64,000 nucleotides of DNA from Symsagittifera roscoffensis (lineage: Eukaryota; Xenacoelomorpha; Acoela; Convolutidae). Both the position numbers and the translations under genes were made by a program. Below the pieces are notes generated by a model that made no database searches, was not told the DNA's origin, and saw only the letters and a list, made by a program, of their open reading frames with translations. Shown here piece after piece: positions 31,814 through 42,596 of the stretch (within the stretch, counting starts at the first letter, position 1; every line of letters begins with the position of its first letter). The stretch covers positions 29,574,252 to 29,638,251 of the forward strand of contig NC_087065.1 in the NCBI RefSeq assembly GCF_963678635.1, given 5' to 3'.

Positions 31814-32317
31814 AAAATATTTTTTTTGTAGGTTTGTAGATACATTACCATGACGTGTGTTTTTGGGGTACCACCGTTCTAGTAGGATCACAATATAGCC
31901 ACAACCTAGTAAAGCTGAATCCCGACGAAGACAAATATTATCTCCTCCTATACCCCACATTAATGTCACCTCCAAAAAAAACTCCAACAGAAAGTATACG
32001 AGCAGTAGCTGGAAACTCCAATATCGACCTACAATCTGTAGGAATGTATTCTACGTCTGAAAATTAGCATCTTATCCGAGCACAACAATTTCAAGAATTT
32101 CTCAATAAATGGACACCATACTAATACAGGCATTTGGTCAAAACCTTAAGGAACTCGCTGAAAGAGCTGGTTTCTCAGTTGTTTACAAGCTAAATTAAAG
32201 TGGAGATTTTAAAGAAAGAACATTTATCTATGTTGAAAAAAATTGCCCAAAAGATACTTTTCCAATCAATACTTTCAGTTTTCTTCATAATAAAAATGAT
32301 TTATTAGCTTTTTTAGG

Positions 32318-32882
32318 ATGGCCCTATTACATCCTGGAAAGATTAACTATCTTGTACGCAATGTTAAACTTCAAAGATTACTTATTTTATCTGATCGAAG
32401 GAACATACAACCAATTGCGTTCCACACAAAAGTCAATAGACAAGCCAGCAAAACAATATTTTCATTTGCAAGATTTGTACTTTTCTCTACCTCAAGGAAT
32501 AAATTGTTACAAACGCACAAATCAAGAAATACAAAGATTTTATCGACAAAGTCAAACAATTTGCACAATTTTGCAAACAGATTTGGGCAATTTATCAAAT
32601 CAAAATCCTTTACAAATAGTATCCCAGATAATGTACAGAACCATGTTTTCATTAAATCACGAATCCATCAAAACAAAGAAATACAACGGAGCCCCATCTC
32701 GTATATCGTATATCAGCCACAAAGTATGGACGATACATATGAACAAACAAAAGAACATACACATACAGTTAATTTTCGTTTTCAAAACAACAATGGTTTT
32801 AGCCCAAAAAAGAGCCGCTAACTCGGATCTCTCCATCTCTTCCTCTCTTATCCTCCCAATCTCCAATAACAACACTCTGTAA
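32318..32882 (+). other. Unidentified coding remnant crossing the right border of unit 4
   Basis: Two overlapping plus-strand frames are open for about 170 codons each. One (32,318-32,821) reads INYLVRNVKLQRLLILSDRR and ends with QPQSMDDTYEQTKEHTHTVN and FRFQNNNGFSPKKSR. The other (32,352-32,882) reads FKDYLFYLIEGTYNQLRSTQ and ends in PSRISYISHKVWTIHM. The first half of each lies in the duplicated unit, the second half is single-copy. I cannot decide which frame is real and recognise neither. Composition is Asn/Lys/Ser-rich, as expected from AT-rich coding sequence. Confidence 0.3.
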
Positions 32883-34420
32883 TTTCCATTTCTGACCTCA
32901 ATTTTTCTCCCTTGAATTCAGTGACAATTTTTCAAACTTTGACCCAACTTATTCCACATGCAATCCGATGATTATATGCAAACAGTGTTTGATACACACA
33001 ATTCTTTAAAAAATCTCACCATCGACACTCCTAATGAATTTCTTGACTCAGAACCGAGTTCCACTACTATTTATTAACAAACAACATTTTACTCCAATAA
33101 TTTCATCAGTTCTTGTATTAAACTTGTAATGTTCTGGCTCCTCCCATACTGATGCTACACCAAACCTTTTCCTTTTTCTAGCACTCTAACTGACTCTCCA
33201 AGCCCTATGACAGACAATCAATTAGAACATTGACCTCGACAATTTTTTTTCAACACCAGCAACGAATTTATTTTACTGAGCTACATGTTACAATCCATCA
33301 ACTAACACACTCATTCTCACCATCAGAAACATCAACACCATCTATTCGTAATACTCCCACCCGTGCACAACGCATCCTCTTGAAACGAAATCATCTCTTT
33401 AACTCACCTAGATACTTCAACGATTCCTCAGTAATCACCCTAGACACACTGATTTTCCTGAACTCTTACTTGAAATTCTTCCAATATTCCCCAATACTGT
33501 TATAACAACCATGAACACGAAAGTCAACTGGACGCCTACGTTGATGAACACTCACTCCTCCATGCCATCCCCTGATTATGCTTTTGTAATTTTTTTTAGC
33601 CCTTTGAAAAGACATCTTCGAAAAACTGAAGATGGTAGACTGTAAGTAACTCCACTACACCAACTAACGCTATAACGCTTAAAAATTCACCAGCGTTAAA
33701 CTATTGCGTGTACTTAATCGTTTTATCGGACAAAAATCTAACCAATTTCCTATTGCGCACTACGACCACTCTGTCATACGCTATATGGAAGACTCACCCG
33801 ATGATACAGTCCCAGCAAACAACACACAACTAACTGAAACTTTTTTCATCATAACTAACTACAGTTTCAGCCTACACAGCCTCAAAAAAAGTATATGAAC
33901 CTTATGTCATCAAAGTCATCATCAATTTTCTTGTCCAACTATCATAATTACTATCGCTTCAGACAAAGACACTCTCCAAAGCTCCCTCCTCGAGATACCC
34001 TCATTACCGATATATGTTTAAAAGTTCAAAAGACACCTCATCCTAATTTTTAATTTCACTTCTTGTATTAATACAATTAAGCTTCACGGCATCCTCCGTA
34101 ATTGTGACCTTGTCGGCCAAAAATTTTTTTCGGTCAATTCGCAAATATTTTCACCGTAGAAGACTTCCGTCCCATTATCGTCCCGCAATATTGCATCCAG
34201 CCTGTAGAATTACCCCTTTGAGAAAACATTAGCAACATAAAGTTTAACCACGAACTCTATAATCTCATCCAAAATACTCCCCATGAATTCACTGTAACTC
34301 CTAGAGAATTTAAAATCATCCGAGCGCTCGATTTTTTGGCCACTTTTACGTACTAAAATTGTAGTTAGCATACTCGCAAATTTTTTATGCAATCACCCAC
34401 AAACGCTGAGATTTTGTAAT
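32883..34420 (+). other. Fragmentary plus-strand coding-like sequence
   Basis: Short plus-strand frames follow one another: a 40-codon acidic piece near 32,960 (MQSDDYMQTVFDTHNSLKNL and so on to a TAA), 33,230-33,505 (TPTRAQRILLKRNHLF), 33,704-33,898 (RFIGQKSNQFPIAHYDHSVI), and broken codons to 34,340 (FRPIIVPQYCIQPVE, EFTVTPREFKIIRALDFLAT). They may be remains of the reading frame that starts left of 32.4 kb, or of another mobile element. No family is recognised, and base composition is C-rich on the plus strand compared with the flanks. Confidence 0.25.
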
Positions 34421-36071
34421 AATTTATTGAACATTTTCAATAAATAATTCTAACCATTCGCTGCAAATTCTCAATTTTGAAGTTAGGTTTATAACTTAGG
34501 ATTAAATTAGTAATAATTTTGCAGTAAGCTTTTTGTAAGATGTAATAAACTTAGAATTGATTAATTAATTAAGATAAGAACTGACCTTTTTATGGGTGCT
34601 TTTTTTGAGATCTCCGCAATTCGCCACTTGGTTTCCTCACTTTTAACGCACTCCTTTCCGCTCTTTTGTATATTTCTCCACTGAAATATTTATGAATAAT
34701 GCATTTCGAGTTTGGCAAATAATCTGATAACATCCCTCACTCTCTTCACACGTTTCAAGACCTCCCTTTACTCGGTTGGAAGAAGGAATTAGAGTTAAGC
34801 TGAAATCACCAACGCAGCTTGTTAACACCACCGCAGTAATAACATGTAGATGAAAGTCCCACGATATTCAAACCAGATTAAACTGGGTTAAACTGAAAAA
34901 ACATTCTTGCAAAACTCAAATCAAAATGTATTGAGACGACATGAAACCTGACTTAAAGGCAAGATAACACAAACTAAAGACTAAAAGTTTTTGAGAAAAA
35001 GACAAAACCAAAAAAAAACCCCTGATATAAAAAAAAAATGAAAAAATTACACACAATAAAAACTCGATATTCAAAAGTATACTCAAACTCGCCTCGCCCA
35101 CCAATGATGGTAGTCCTGCGCATGCTCTATAGACGGCTTCATCCAACGCGCTACAACCACGCTTAAGACACAACCTACTCAGTTTTTTGCCAAAATTAGC
35201 TCTAGTCTGAGCAACTCCTTAAAATAACTGAAATAATTAAAGCGCTTTTGCAAACAAAACTAAGAGAGATCATAACTAAAACTCTAAATACTGAAAGGTG
35301 CAGATATAAATAAGAATTTGACAAAAGGAACCAGCAGCAAAAGAGAGATGAAACTCGACGACCTTCTAACTCTGGAATGGCAAACCTTTTTTCTTTGCTT
35401 GCCACAGTGATAACATTCGCAGGTTATAAAAAGGGAGCCAATATCGCAGCAAGGAAAACCCTTGATCAAAAACAACGACCAACTCGAGATTGAACTAAAA
35501 AGACGAATTCTAGTAACTTGGCGCTTCACTCAAAGAAGTCAGACCCTATCTCGCTATTACAAAAAGCAAAATTCTGATACGAATACAAAATTTCTGCTAC
35601 TGAAAAAATATTTTTATCAGTTTTGCCAATAAGTTCTTGTTTTTATGTGTGACATACCGAAAATTGCTTCGAAAACTATTCAACGATTAAAGAACAAATT
35701 TCCTATTGGAACCAGTTCAAAACAACTGTTTTTTAGATCTCATTATATTTTTTGATAACTATCACTGTAAACTACTTAGAACTAACCAATCATGATCCCT
35801 GAAAAAACTTTAATATTTTGTAAGGCTGAAACTCTTAATAGTTTCAGCCAGAGAAAAATAAATTTAAATTCGAAAGCAGTTGCTCTTCTTTTCCTCGCAA
35901 AATTACCAGTATATACTAGATCTATTGAGGTTTGGAAATATAAGAGTGAGGTTAGGATCGGTGTTAGACTAAAAAGTTGCACCAATCTACCTGGCCAAAA
36001 ATAAGATAGCGTGACGAATAGACGGTATACTTTATCCAAATTTACTCTACCAGAAGGCCACCCCGGATCCT
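34421..36071. other. AT-rich sequence without a recognised gene
   Basis: Minus-strand open pieces of 60-85 codons exist (34,643-34,831, 34,916-35,173, 35,202-35,529), some hydrophobic and low in complexity. None has a motif, conserved neighbour or second copy. I treat the stretch as non-coding. Confidence 0.3.
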
Positions 36072-36149
36072 AAACATTCGGAATTGGTTATTTCCGAATG
36101 TTTAAATATTCGGAATTGGTTATTTCCGAATGTTTAAATAACCAATTCG
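36072..36149. repeat. Two tandem perfect hairpins plus a complementary tail
   Basis: Two 32-base units in tandem. Unit one (36,072-36,103) has the 12-base arm 'aaacattcggaa', loop 'ttggttat' and arm 'ttccgaatgttt', a perfect inverted repeat. Unit two (36,104-36,135) is the same apart from one base. The next 14 bases ('aaataaccaattcg') are complementary to the loop region. A further 'aacattcggaaa' lies at about 36,313. This could be a foldback core or the remains of a MITE. Confidence 0.8.
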
Positions 36150-39100
36150 ATTCATAATTTAACTTGATATATTTTGAAGTTTCATAGCCAGAAGTCTTGC
36201 TTCAATCTCCAATAGAAAATTATTTCAGCAATAAAAATGCCAAAAGAATAAAAATTTCAGCCCAAAACATTGATTTCAATGGGCTGAAAGTGTAGGTTTG
36301 CGGGCTCAAACTAACATTCGGAAAGTTTTTTCGGTTTTAAAATTGGCTAGTGAATTCGTTATAACAATTGAAAATGAATTAAAATTGGCTAGTGAAGTAG
36401 TGAAGTAACTTGATTATTTACCTAGAACTTCTGAAATTTTAAAACTTTTTGGATCTGAAACCAAAAACACCAGTTCTTTTCAGCATTGGGACATTTCAGC
36501 ATTAGGAACCATGTTGTAAGCTTCCCATAAAACCTATTTTGTCCATATAAAGAGGATGTTTCAGTGTTTAAGCTTCCGTTTTTATTGTGAAACCTAAAAG
36601 TTTATGCTTTAACTTAAAATTGGTGTTTGATGCTTTGTGGTTGAGGTTTAAAATCGGTTTTATTGTGTAATTTTATGGTTCATTGGTTATTTAAACAAAA
36701 CGTACATAAAAAAACCAATGATTTAATGAAAAAAAAATTCTTCCCTACTCTTAGGTTTTTGTTATTTCCTCCCCTAGTTTCAGTCAATGGTACCTTTATT
36801 GATGAAAAATTTAAGTTTAAGTTTTGTTAGGTTTGTTATATTAAAATAAATTGAAAAAAAATTGAGGTTAAGCCTCGTTAAAGGATGAAGGATAAGAATA
36901 AATATCATCAAAATGTGAATAGTTGGATAAATGTGGGACGAAGGAATCATTGTATTATACAATTTAGGGTACTCTTAGCATGTATATAGGACCACTTCAC
37001 CCCCTTGAAAAAGAATGATTGAAGATTATTTAAAAAAATTTCAGCACTTTGTATAAAGAAGTATTAGCCAAATTTGATGATACTAGCTTTTATCTGAAGT
37101 TTTAGCGTGTTTTTAGGAGATTACTAGACAAAGAAATGTATCCCTTACTAACGGACTTAGGCAGAGAACGATTCAATCAGAAATTATATACAAAGGTTTA
37201 ATAAAAGTTAATTGTTAAGTTCATGAGCTAGTGTCAGTTAGAAGGACTTCTAATGTAATCTCGAGATGGCGGAATATAGGTGACTGATAAGCGCAGCGAG
37301 TACATTTCGCTTGAACCTTGCTAGGAATGTCTGTCAAGTAGGAGCGAAACACTTTGCATTTCTAAGCAAAAACATCCTTTATCTCCTACTTTTTGAGGCT
37401 AGAAAATAATCTGACAAACACTCACATGTCCTAAAGTTTGCTGGTTGATTGCTTAGTAATCTAGCCTTATTTGTAAATCTCACCTAAAATTGTCAAATTT
37501 TTTGACAAAAAATATAGTAGAAACTATAGTTAGAAAAGAGTATGAAATGATATAATGGATACTTAAACCAAAATGATTCAACAATTTATGGAACAGTTGT
37601 CCTTAGTATTAGTAGGGCTGGGTCAACACCTAGTTTTTATTTTTAAACTAACAATTTTTCTGTCTGTAGTTCGCGTCTATTTTACTGACTGAATTGTCCA
37701 CCTATTGTCTCTCAGAATATTGACATCAGTTCTTCTAGATTTGTGTTGCTCGCTTGTTTTTCCGGAATTTATAAAAATTCAAGAATCACATCCTTATAAT
37801 TTTATTAAAAAAAAAAGAAACAAAAAAAAGAAATTAACCTATTCCGGAAAATGTTAACTCGACTGAGCGAGTTGAAAGGAGTGTAGAAATAAATATTATG
37901 AAGATTATAGACCGGTCCAATTTTAAAGTAAAAAATGCTTCAAAGTGCCTTTGTCTAACTCTTATCTTCAAAAGTTTCATTTCAGCGGATATCTGTTTCA
38001 TCTTCCGGTCTTCGGAAAGTTTTCGGTAGTCTCATTTTTGAATTTTTTTAAAATTTAAAAGTCTTTTTTCATTCCGTATTTTGATATGCAGTTGTTTTAT
38101 ATCTTCGTTTCCTTGTTGGGCTGCAAAAGGACCTGGTGCTAATGGCTTTACTGTCTGCTCTTCAAGGCAGGTTATTTTAACGAGTCAGCCGAATGGCGAC
38201 ATACTTTGTTTTTGATATCTGACAAAAGTTTCTGTGAAAAATATTGAATATTTTGAGCGTAATCCAACTTTGATAAAATGAAAAAAAATTGACTAGTATA
38301 TAAAGGGTTGACAAATTTTAAATGGAAAGTAGTCCACTCCAATCTGAAGGAAACAAATAAAACAATAGTCCTATATGTCCGTCTAGTATTTGCAATACTA
38401 CACACTATGGGAAGATCGCTTTTACTTTTTTTCTAAAAATTGACTTCAGCTTAAGAACGGTTTCAATTGGCTTAGCTACTTTTGCTTTTTATCTGATTTT
38501 TATGTGAAAAATGAGTAAATTTTAATCTAATGCTATCTTCACATTTTGTGAAAACACATTCATTTTGGGCAAAGAAGCAGCAATTAGTCTCATTTTCTAA
38601 TTTGACCTAAGTTGCTGCTTGCTGAAAAAAGCAACAAAAATTGGCAAACAATTTTCAATTAATTAGACAATTTTTTGTCATTTTGTAATTTTTATAACTT
38701 TTTTGAAAGTTTTCTTATTTCAAAAGCTGTTGTGGGTCACTCTGTGCTACTTGTCCAGCAACCGAATCGCTCGTTTGGATAAAAAACTCTATAAACAGAT
38801 TTGAGTTTGCCGTATTTAGTTTCGCTGCATATTTTGTACCTTAAATTAAAGCATATAATAAAGCATATAATTTGAAGCATATAAACTATTGCAGTTTTTT
38901 TCTGCGAGTTTTTTTTATAAACAGTTCGTGATTTAAAACTCCAAATTATTTCAGCTAAGCATCAGTTTTAATTTATTTATGGGCCAAAAAATGCTGTAAT
39001 ATCAAGAGAGTGCGAGAATTGCTGTACGAGAAAATTTTCCATTTTTAGGGTCAAAATCTGTCGTAGTTGAATTCTGATTATATTTTGGAGTCTAGATAAT

Positions 39101-39889
39101 ACAAGCGGTAAAAAATCTTTAGGTTTCTTCACAGATCAACAAAGTAACCAATTGAAGTGCAAGTAGCGGCAATTGATTAGTTTCGACTTTCGTAGAAAGT
39201 GACGGATTTTTTGTGCTCGGATGGTTTTTTTTCTCCAGACAAATTTCGAGTCTTTAAATAGGATTTTTTTTGACAAAATTGTTATATCAACCATGAGGTA
39301 TTGTTGCCTTGAGCTCAAACTGAAAAATAATTTTATCAGTTATATTTTTTTGCTAAGTTACGAGGGTTTAAAGATTGCCAATAAAGTATTTTTGGAACAA
39401 GTAACGCTCGATATAAATCGGGCTATTAACGCGTAAGCTGAGACTTGATCGCTCTTAGAAGCATGTTAGAAGCTAAAAGTGGATTGAAGCAGGTTACTTT
39501 TCAGAATTGTTACATTACTAGGAGAAGCATTTGTCATTTTGTACTCAATATGGCGTGTCGAAAATGATTTTAGAGAAATCTCAGTAATTTTTTTTTCGTT
39601 TTTGATTGAAAAATTCATCATTATTTAAAAATCAATCACTGCACTGTAGACGTTAAAAAACAGGAAAAAAACCCAGAGATTCGGCCTTACACGAGCAGTC
39701 TTGTATAGTTTTTTAGGACATTTTTTTCTAAATGAGCGCAAAATTAAACATCCAAAACTAATTTCTTCTATATCAAAATCAGTTTTTGTATCTTACAAGT
39801 TTTTTAAAAACTATAATTTCCCATATAAAGTTACTCGCTCGGAATAAGACTAAATCTCAAACATTTTCAAACGCTGGGACAATTTATCG
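36150..39889. other. AT-rich non-coding DNA
   Basis: No open frame with coding character on either strand and no clear repeat structure beyond simple A/T runs. At 39,500-39,700 the sequence resembles positions 40-230 of the window, which suggests an old dispersed repeat. Confidence 0.4.
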
Positions 39890-40080
39890 AATATTGTTTG
39901 CCTTCCGAATCACGACTGAAAGTGTTTTATTATGACACAACACTCGACCAATTCCAATGATTATTTTTGGTACCTGGTTTTGCGTGGAAAACAAAAAATA
40001 ACAAAAAAAAACTAAAAAACACTCGAATACAATGTTCCTCCCCACTTTCAGGTGTCGGAACAAAAAATACTGCATGAAAC
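39890..40080. repeat. Diverged direct repeat, left copy
   Basis: This stretch (from 'ttccgaatcacgactgaaag' through 'ggttttgcgtggaaaa' to 'cggaacaaaaaatactg') matches 40,425-40,466 plus 40,877-41,005 on the right, which is the same repeat interrupted by a MITE. It serves as an independent reference for the pre-insertion sequence. Confidence 0.65.
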
Positions 40081-40419
40081 AAACTGGAAAATGGATCTAA
40101 AAATGTATACACGAATTTGGATACAACCATTTTTCTCGCTGGAAAATGGATATTGAATCCAACCCAGAAAGAAAGGTTGAAATTCCGAGTCACAGAAATT
40201 TGAGACGAGGCGACATAATTTATAAAACAAATCTTGATAGTAAAATCTAGTTTTTTAATTTTTAAATCAAGTTTTGAGAGCCCAAAGTAATAAAACAGAA
40301 AATTGTTAAGTTCCATGTAACGAATCTTACTTGATCGCGTTTTTGCTCGAAATTCAACAAAAGACCAGAAGTTAAAAAAACATTTGTTCTCGATACTGGG
40401 AGAGTTCTGAAAATTTTTA

Positions 40420-41005
40420 ATGTCATTCGAATCACGATTGAAAGGGCTTTAATATGATATACCAATCAGGGGCGGATTTAAGGGGGCGGACGCCCTCCCC
40501 CTCAGGGATTCGACCCCCTGCCGACCCAAAGGGTCCCCCCTTTGATACTTTTTCAGCAATCCTAACATTTTTCTAAAGGCGCCGTTGGCGCCAATATATA
40601 CTAACTTTGAGGGGGAGTGCGCGCAGAAAAAAAACGCGATTTTTTAACAAAATTTTTCGAAAAGTGCCCAAAAACGGCTTTTTTGACTAGTTTTTTAAAA
40701 ATTTGCCTGCGGCGCAGAAAATTTTGCCAAAATAGGGGCAAAACAGTGCTTTGGGAGAGCTCGAAAAATCAATTTGGTCGACCTAAAAAAAAGGTGGTCA
40801 AATTTTTCGATTTTTTTTTGAAAATCCGCCCCCCCCCCCCCCTTGAGAAAATCCTAGATCCGCCCCTGATACCAATCAACTCTCCCCAATGACTATTTGT
40901 GGTAGATGATTTTGCGTGGAAAAATAAGAAAAAAAAAGAAAAAATACTTAACACACACCCGAATACAAAGTTTTCAATGGTCGGAACAAAAACAGTTGGA
41001 GCAGT
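40420..41005. repeat. Diverged direct repeat, right copy, split by a MITE
   Basis: It carries 'ttcgaatcacgattgaaagg' on the left of the MITE and 'gattttgcgtggaaaa' and 'cggaacaaaaacag' on the right, in the same order as the copy at 39,890. The 402-base MITE and one 8-base target duplication account for the extra length. Confidence 0.65.
40467..40868. mobile_element. Non-autonomous hAT-type MITE (402 bp)
   Basis: Terminal inverted repeats begin 'caggggcggatttaag' on the left and, read inward from the right end, 'caggggcggatctagg'. The flanking 8-base direct repeat 'ataccaat' (40,459-40,466 and 40,869-40,876) is the target-site duplication. An 8-base duplication with a CAGGG-type terminus is characteristic of hAT elements. 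The interior is AT-rich with a run of C near the right end and has no transposase, so it must have moved with enzyme supplied elsewhere. The matching uninterrupted repeat at 39,890 supports the insertion. Confidence 0.9.
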
Positions 41006-41626
41006 GGGAGAGGATTATTTTAGATAGTAATAAAACAGAAATTTATGGCTAACATTTTGTATTACAAATAAGTTAAAAACGACAAAAATGCTTCTCAACT
41101 GACTCTAAATTTTAGATTACTTCAACCAATCTTTCCTAATGATACCTAATGAAAAAACACCTAAATCAATAAAAAGGACTTTCAAAGGTTCAGCATATAC
41201 GGTAGCAACCAACTACTTTACCTTCTCCTCCTTCTGATTGATATTTCAAGAATTCAAACTATTTATTTATTACGTGCACCAGAAAAAAAATATAGGAAAT
41301 TCGTTCTCTGAAGATTTGAATAATTTTTGAAGCTGTTTGTTGTATATCATTCACAAAAACATGAAAATATCAGCGAAAATATTTTTTTTTATCAAAGCAA
41401 AACCTAAATCCATTCTTATTATTCAAAGCAGTTTCTTGTTTTCATTTTTAAAATACTGGCATCCGTTTTTGGTAGCGGAAGTTTTGTATCCGGCCGAGAG
41501 TTTTGTTTTATGGCTAAAAACAAATGTCGAAAACCACGTTACTAGGGAAAAACCAGCTGTCCTAATATATTTTTTAAATTGATAGGAAGTGGTCCAAATT
41601 CCAACAAAAAATTTGGCGAGCAGAAA
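41006..41626. other. Upstream region of the discoidin/Ig-like gene
   Basis: AT-rich, no second gene. A plus-strand open piece at 41,337-41,582 has no conserved feature. The promoter and any 5' untranslated exon of the downstream gene should lie here or further left, but I see no convincing TATA box or initiator. Confidence 0.3.
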
Positions 41627-42034
41627 ATGGAAAACATCATTCGAATCGTTTTCTTGTTATTTTTTGTGAAGGGCTTTCGAAGCCAATCATCTCATGATTT
41701 GCTTCTTGAGCTGAGCGATACCTTCGAGCTAGATGAGTTAGTTTGGTCTTGGTCGCTTGCCAAAAACGAGATGATTGTCGTCAGCAATAACTACTACACA
41801 CAATCAAGTATAACCGGATGCAACAATCTGGAAGTTTCCAATGTAGATGAAACTAACTACAGCAACATGCTGTTTCTGTGGAAACTTGAGCGGAATGAGT
41901 TCGATGAAGCCTTCTTGCAAGTGGACTTGAAGCTGGTCCATTATGTTACAAGTGTCAGATCTCACGTTGCTAACCCCCCGGACAATTTCGGGTCTCAACA
42001 CGAGTATTCAACATTTGAAGTGGAGTTCTCCTTG
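41627..42034 (+). CDS. Discoidin/Ig-like extracellular protein, exon 1: signal peptide and first half of F5/8C domain
   Basis: The ATG at 41,627 (context aaaATGg, purine at -3 and G at +4) starts MENIIRIVFLLFFVKGFRSQ, a good signal peptide. Residues about 60-136 begin an F5/8 type C domain: a Cys near the start (GC at 64-65), then AFLQVDLKLVHYVTSVR, matching the family's LQVDLG...VTGV block, then STFEVEFSL at the exon end. The donor is CTTG|GTAAGA and the intron is phase 0. The next exon starts DGMIW, which is the usual continuation of this domain (the S-x-D-G-x-x-W motif is split by the intron). The protein is predicted to be secreted or at the cell surface. Confidence 0.75.
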
Positions 42035-42353
42035 GTAAGATGACTGCTTAACGTCTTCATAACTCTACTTAACCTTTCAAAATTCATTTTTTAGTTTGAA
42101 AAGATAACTTAAGTTTAAGGAACGAATTCTTTTTTATCAGTAAAATTTATAATAAACTGATTGCAAAAAATAAAAAAAAGGTTATTGAGAGTGATCATTT
42201 TTACTGAAAAGTTATTGAAAGTGATCATTTTTTGCTACTAAAATGTGATCTAAATCTACTGCTTTTGAAACTAAATTTGCCTCAAAAATGCTCTCATTGG
42301 TTATTCTAAAAGATGCTCACTTTCGGTTGTATTTTTTCTTTCTAAATAATCAG
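42035..42353 (+). other. Intron 1 (319 bp)
   Basis: GTAAGA donor, 'aataatcag' acceptor, phase 0. It splits the F5/8C domain between FSL and DGMIW. The content is AT-rich, with a direct repeat of 'gttattgaaagtgatcattttt' type near 42,182 and 42,211 (about 20 bases). Confidence 0.7.
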
Positions 42354-42596
42354 GATGGGATGATCTGGAGTGAAGAGCGGGTGAGTTTGGACTGTCTGTG
42401 GCAAAGTGAGCAAAGCCAACCCCCTGTCACAGCCAGGTACATACGCTTCTACAGAGCCGCCACCAAGCATGTGACTGGGGTAGCGGAAGAGAACATCGAG
42501 CTGACTCTAGCTACTTTCGTGGTTCTGGGATACCGCGCCGATCAATTTGAACCAGTGACTGACTACTACTGGACCAAAACATGTCCCGGTTTCCAG
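42354..42596 (+). CDS. Discoidin/Ig-like protein, exon 2: second half of F5/8C domain
   Basis: 81 codons, phase 0 at both ends. It begins DGMIWSEERVSLDCLW, then PPVTARYIRFYRAATKHVTG and LTLATFVVLGY, matching the family's DGxxW, (A)RYIRxxP and final strand. The last Cys of a typical domain (GC) is replaced by GY; CLW and CPG supply other cysteines. The exon ends YYWTKTCPGFQ at donor CAG|GTTAGA, a weaker but acceptable site. F5/8C domains bind phospholipid, glycan or collagen ligands; the ligand here is unknown. Confidence 0.75.

Larger units (their letters stand above)
28381..32396. repeat. Tandem segmental duplication, unit 4 (about 4.0 kb, left part missing)
   Basis: The fourth direct copy. 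It starts inside the gag start region at 'tccgagtcttcccg' and keeps everything to the unit end, 'cttattttatctgatc' at 32,396. There, unlike units 1 and 2, sequence continues into 'gaaggaacatacaacc', which is not repeated. This is therefore likely the original right-hand border, and the sequence at 32.4 kb onwards is the original neighbour of the unit's right end. It has a run of about ten G at 30,690 where unit 1 has six. Confidence 0.85.

Noticed and set aside
34916-35529. Hydrophobic minus-strand frames suggesting membrane proteins
   Set aside because: They are single, short, lack neighbours or repeats and arise from A-rich plus-strand sequence. No support beyond openness.
40617-40892. Plus-strand 91-codon frame across the MITE
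   Set aside because: It runs over the inverted repeat end and into the flank and has low-complexity sequence. The MITE is non-coding.
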